A stretch of 7,230 bases of DNA. Source: an uncultured Lachnoanaerobaculum sp. Its GTDB lineage: Bacteria > Bacillota > Clostridia > Lachnospirales > Lachnospiraceae. Location: positions 1 to 7,230 of the forward strand of contig CALISX010000307.1 of the NCBI GenBank assembly GCA_938041725.1. The letters are read 5' to 3'. The notes beneath the pieces were generated by a model. The model made no database searches. It was not told where the DNA came from and saw only the letters and a program-made list of their open reading frames with translations. Each line of letters begins with the position of its first letter. Position 1 is the first letter of the stretch. Both the position numbers and the translations under genes were made by a program. Below are positions 6,234-7,230 of this stretch, piece by piece.

Positions 6234-7230
6234 AAGGATCTGTCTTTGATTTTCCAAGGGCATCTCCTCCCCCGCCCCGGCTATGGCTGCAGGAGCATCT
6301 GTATCCACCATAATCCGCCACAGCACCCCTTTTTTCAGAGTGGGCAGTAAAAATTCATGGGCTTCCCAGTGCATGTTGTACATAATGTAATAGGACCTTT
6401 CCCGCTCCAAAAGCAGGGCCAGCTCATGGCGGTGATAGTCCAGCTCCGGCTGCCAGGCCATGGTGCCGTGAAGGGACAGGGGGGGATGAAACTTTTCTTC
6501 CCCTGCCTCCTTTTCCCGGTAAAGGGCCGGCAGCAGCTGTTTGCGCAGCTGCACCATCCCTTTAAAAAATTCTAGCCGATCCTCATTCTTGGTTAGATTT
6601 TTCCAATCCAGCCAGGAAATCTCATTATCCTGACAATAGGCATTGTTGTTGCCCTGTCTGGTTTGGCCGAATTCATCTCCGCTGCAGATCAGCACGCAGC
6701 CGGGGGTTAAAAGCAGCAGCAAAAGGGCATTTCGAAACATCTTTTTCCGCAGAAGAAGGATATTTTTTTTCTTAGTTTCCCCCTCTGCACCGCAGTTCCA
6801 GGAATAGTTCACACTCTCCCCGTCCTGATTTTCCTCCCCATTGTCCTCATTGTGCTTATAATTATAGGAAAATACATCCGCCAGGGAAAATCCGTTGATA
6901 TCTGCTGCAAAATGCACTGCTTTGCCCTCTGCCCCCAGATAATCCGCTATGGCAGGAAGCATCCCCTCATCCCCCTTTAAAAAGCGTCGGAGCTGGTTCA
7001 TAAAACTATAATCCAGACCCAGTCCCTGGGGAGAGGGACTGTCGCAGCCATTGGAAAACAGCATTTTGCTGCCCTTTAACAGAGGATCTGCCAAAATCTC
7101 CCGGCTGGAGGGAATTCCTGTAATATGAAAGCCATCCACATGGAACATCAGCTTCCAATAACGCAGCACCTCCAGCACATAGGAGATCTGCATATCCGGG
7201 GTAAAGAAAAATTCCTGGATCAAGGCAATC
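6186..7230 (-). CDS. GlgX/isoamylase-like GH13 protein, 5' end outside the window, apparently lacking catalytic residues
   Basis: The frame is open through the right edge, so the N-terminal part is missing; 347 residues are visible. They match the C-terminal half of glycogen debranching enzymes (GlgX, GH13_11): 'FHVDGF', 'RRFLKGDEG', 'NGFSLADVFSYNYKHNEDNGE', 'YSWNCGAEG', 'CSGDEFGQTRQGNNNAYCQDNEISWLDW', then a beta-sandwich tail ending around 'APRSAVVLV'. The active site looks dismantled. Region II reads HVDGFHIT (7142-7119) where GlgX has HVDGFRFD, so the nucleophile Asp is Thr. The segment where the acid/base Glu of 'AEPWD' should lie reads 'KMLFSNGCDSPSP' and has no Glu. Region IV reads 'ADINGF' where GlgX has 'SHDGF', so the stabilising Asp is Asn (6896-6894). 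The fold motifs are kept and the frame is clean, so it is probably a non-hydrolytic paralogue, for example a glycan-binding or regulatory protein; this role is inference. It faces the GH43 gene and overlaps its 3' end. Confidence 0.85.
   Translation of the reverse strand, partial: IALIQEFFFTPDMQISYVLEVLRYWKLMFHVDGFHITGIPSSREILADPLLKGSKMLFSNGCDSPSPQGLGLDYSFMNQLRRFLKGDEGMLPAIADYLGAEGKAVHFAADINGFSLADVFSYNYKHNEDNGEENQDGESVNYSWNCGAEGETKKKNILLLRKKMFRNALLLLLLTPGCVLICSGDEFGQTRQGNNNAYCQDNEISWLDWKNLTKNEDRLEFFKGMVQLRKQLLPALYREKEAGEEKFHPPLSLHGTMAWQPELDYHRHELALLLERERSYYIMYNMHWEAHEFLLPTLKKGVLWRIMVDTDAPAAIAGAGEEMPLENQRQILLAPRSAVVLVSSSGL

Noticed and set aside
1..7230. CRISPR array, insertion sequence, tRNA or rRNA
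   Set aside because: No regularly spaced repeats, transposase, terminal inverted repeats or RNA gene signatures were seen in a reading of the window.

Overview
The window reads like a chromosomal segment of a Gram-positive Clostridia member, most plausibly a gut Lachnospiraceae relative. The basis is strong AGGAGG-type ribosome binding sites, a lipoprotein-anchored binding protein, the mix of transport and plant-glycan genes, and family resemblance. The genus cannot be fixed from sequence reading alone.

Left two thirds, minus strand (about 4371 down to 33): a promoter (TTGACA-N18-TATATA) fires a tight five-gene run. First come four genes of a quaternary-amine/osmoprotectant ABC importer of the OpuC/OpuB/YehZYXW type: permease (4312-3683), lipoprotein binding protein (3644-2742), ATPase (2728-1952) and a second permease (1955-1335, GTG start overlapping the ATPase stop). 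The binding protein captures a compatible solute such as glycine betaine, choline or carnitine, the two permeases form the channel, and the ATPase powers it. The ATPase lacks the C-terminal CBS pair known from OpuCA. Thirty bases further on is an unrelated AAA/ABC-fold ATPase (1304-33) resembling the ATPases of Septu (PtuA) and related retron defence modules. It is lower in G+C than the transporter genes, and a strong Shine-Dalgarno-like sequence just after its stop points to another gene starting at or just beyond the left edge. This is the best candidate for an interesting system in the window, but the partner cannot be seen.

Middle (4313-4603): a divergent 291-base intergenic region. It holds the importer promoter, a 10-base-period direct repeat just upstream of its -35 box, and a partial palindrome upstream of the rightward gene.

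Right third: a plus-strand GH43 beta-xylosidase/arabinofuranosidase gene (4604-6233), intact except for a single-base frameshift in a run of nine T. It converges on and overlaps by 48 bases a minus-strand gene (7230-6186, 5' end outside the window) that is clearly related to GlgX/isoamylase-type glycogen debranching enzymes but appears to have lost all three GH13 catalytic residues.

No tRNA, rRNA, CRISPR array, insertion sequence or convincing intrinsic terminator was seen.
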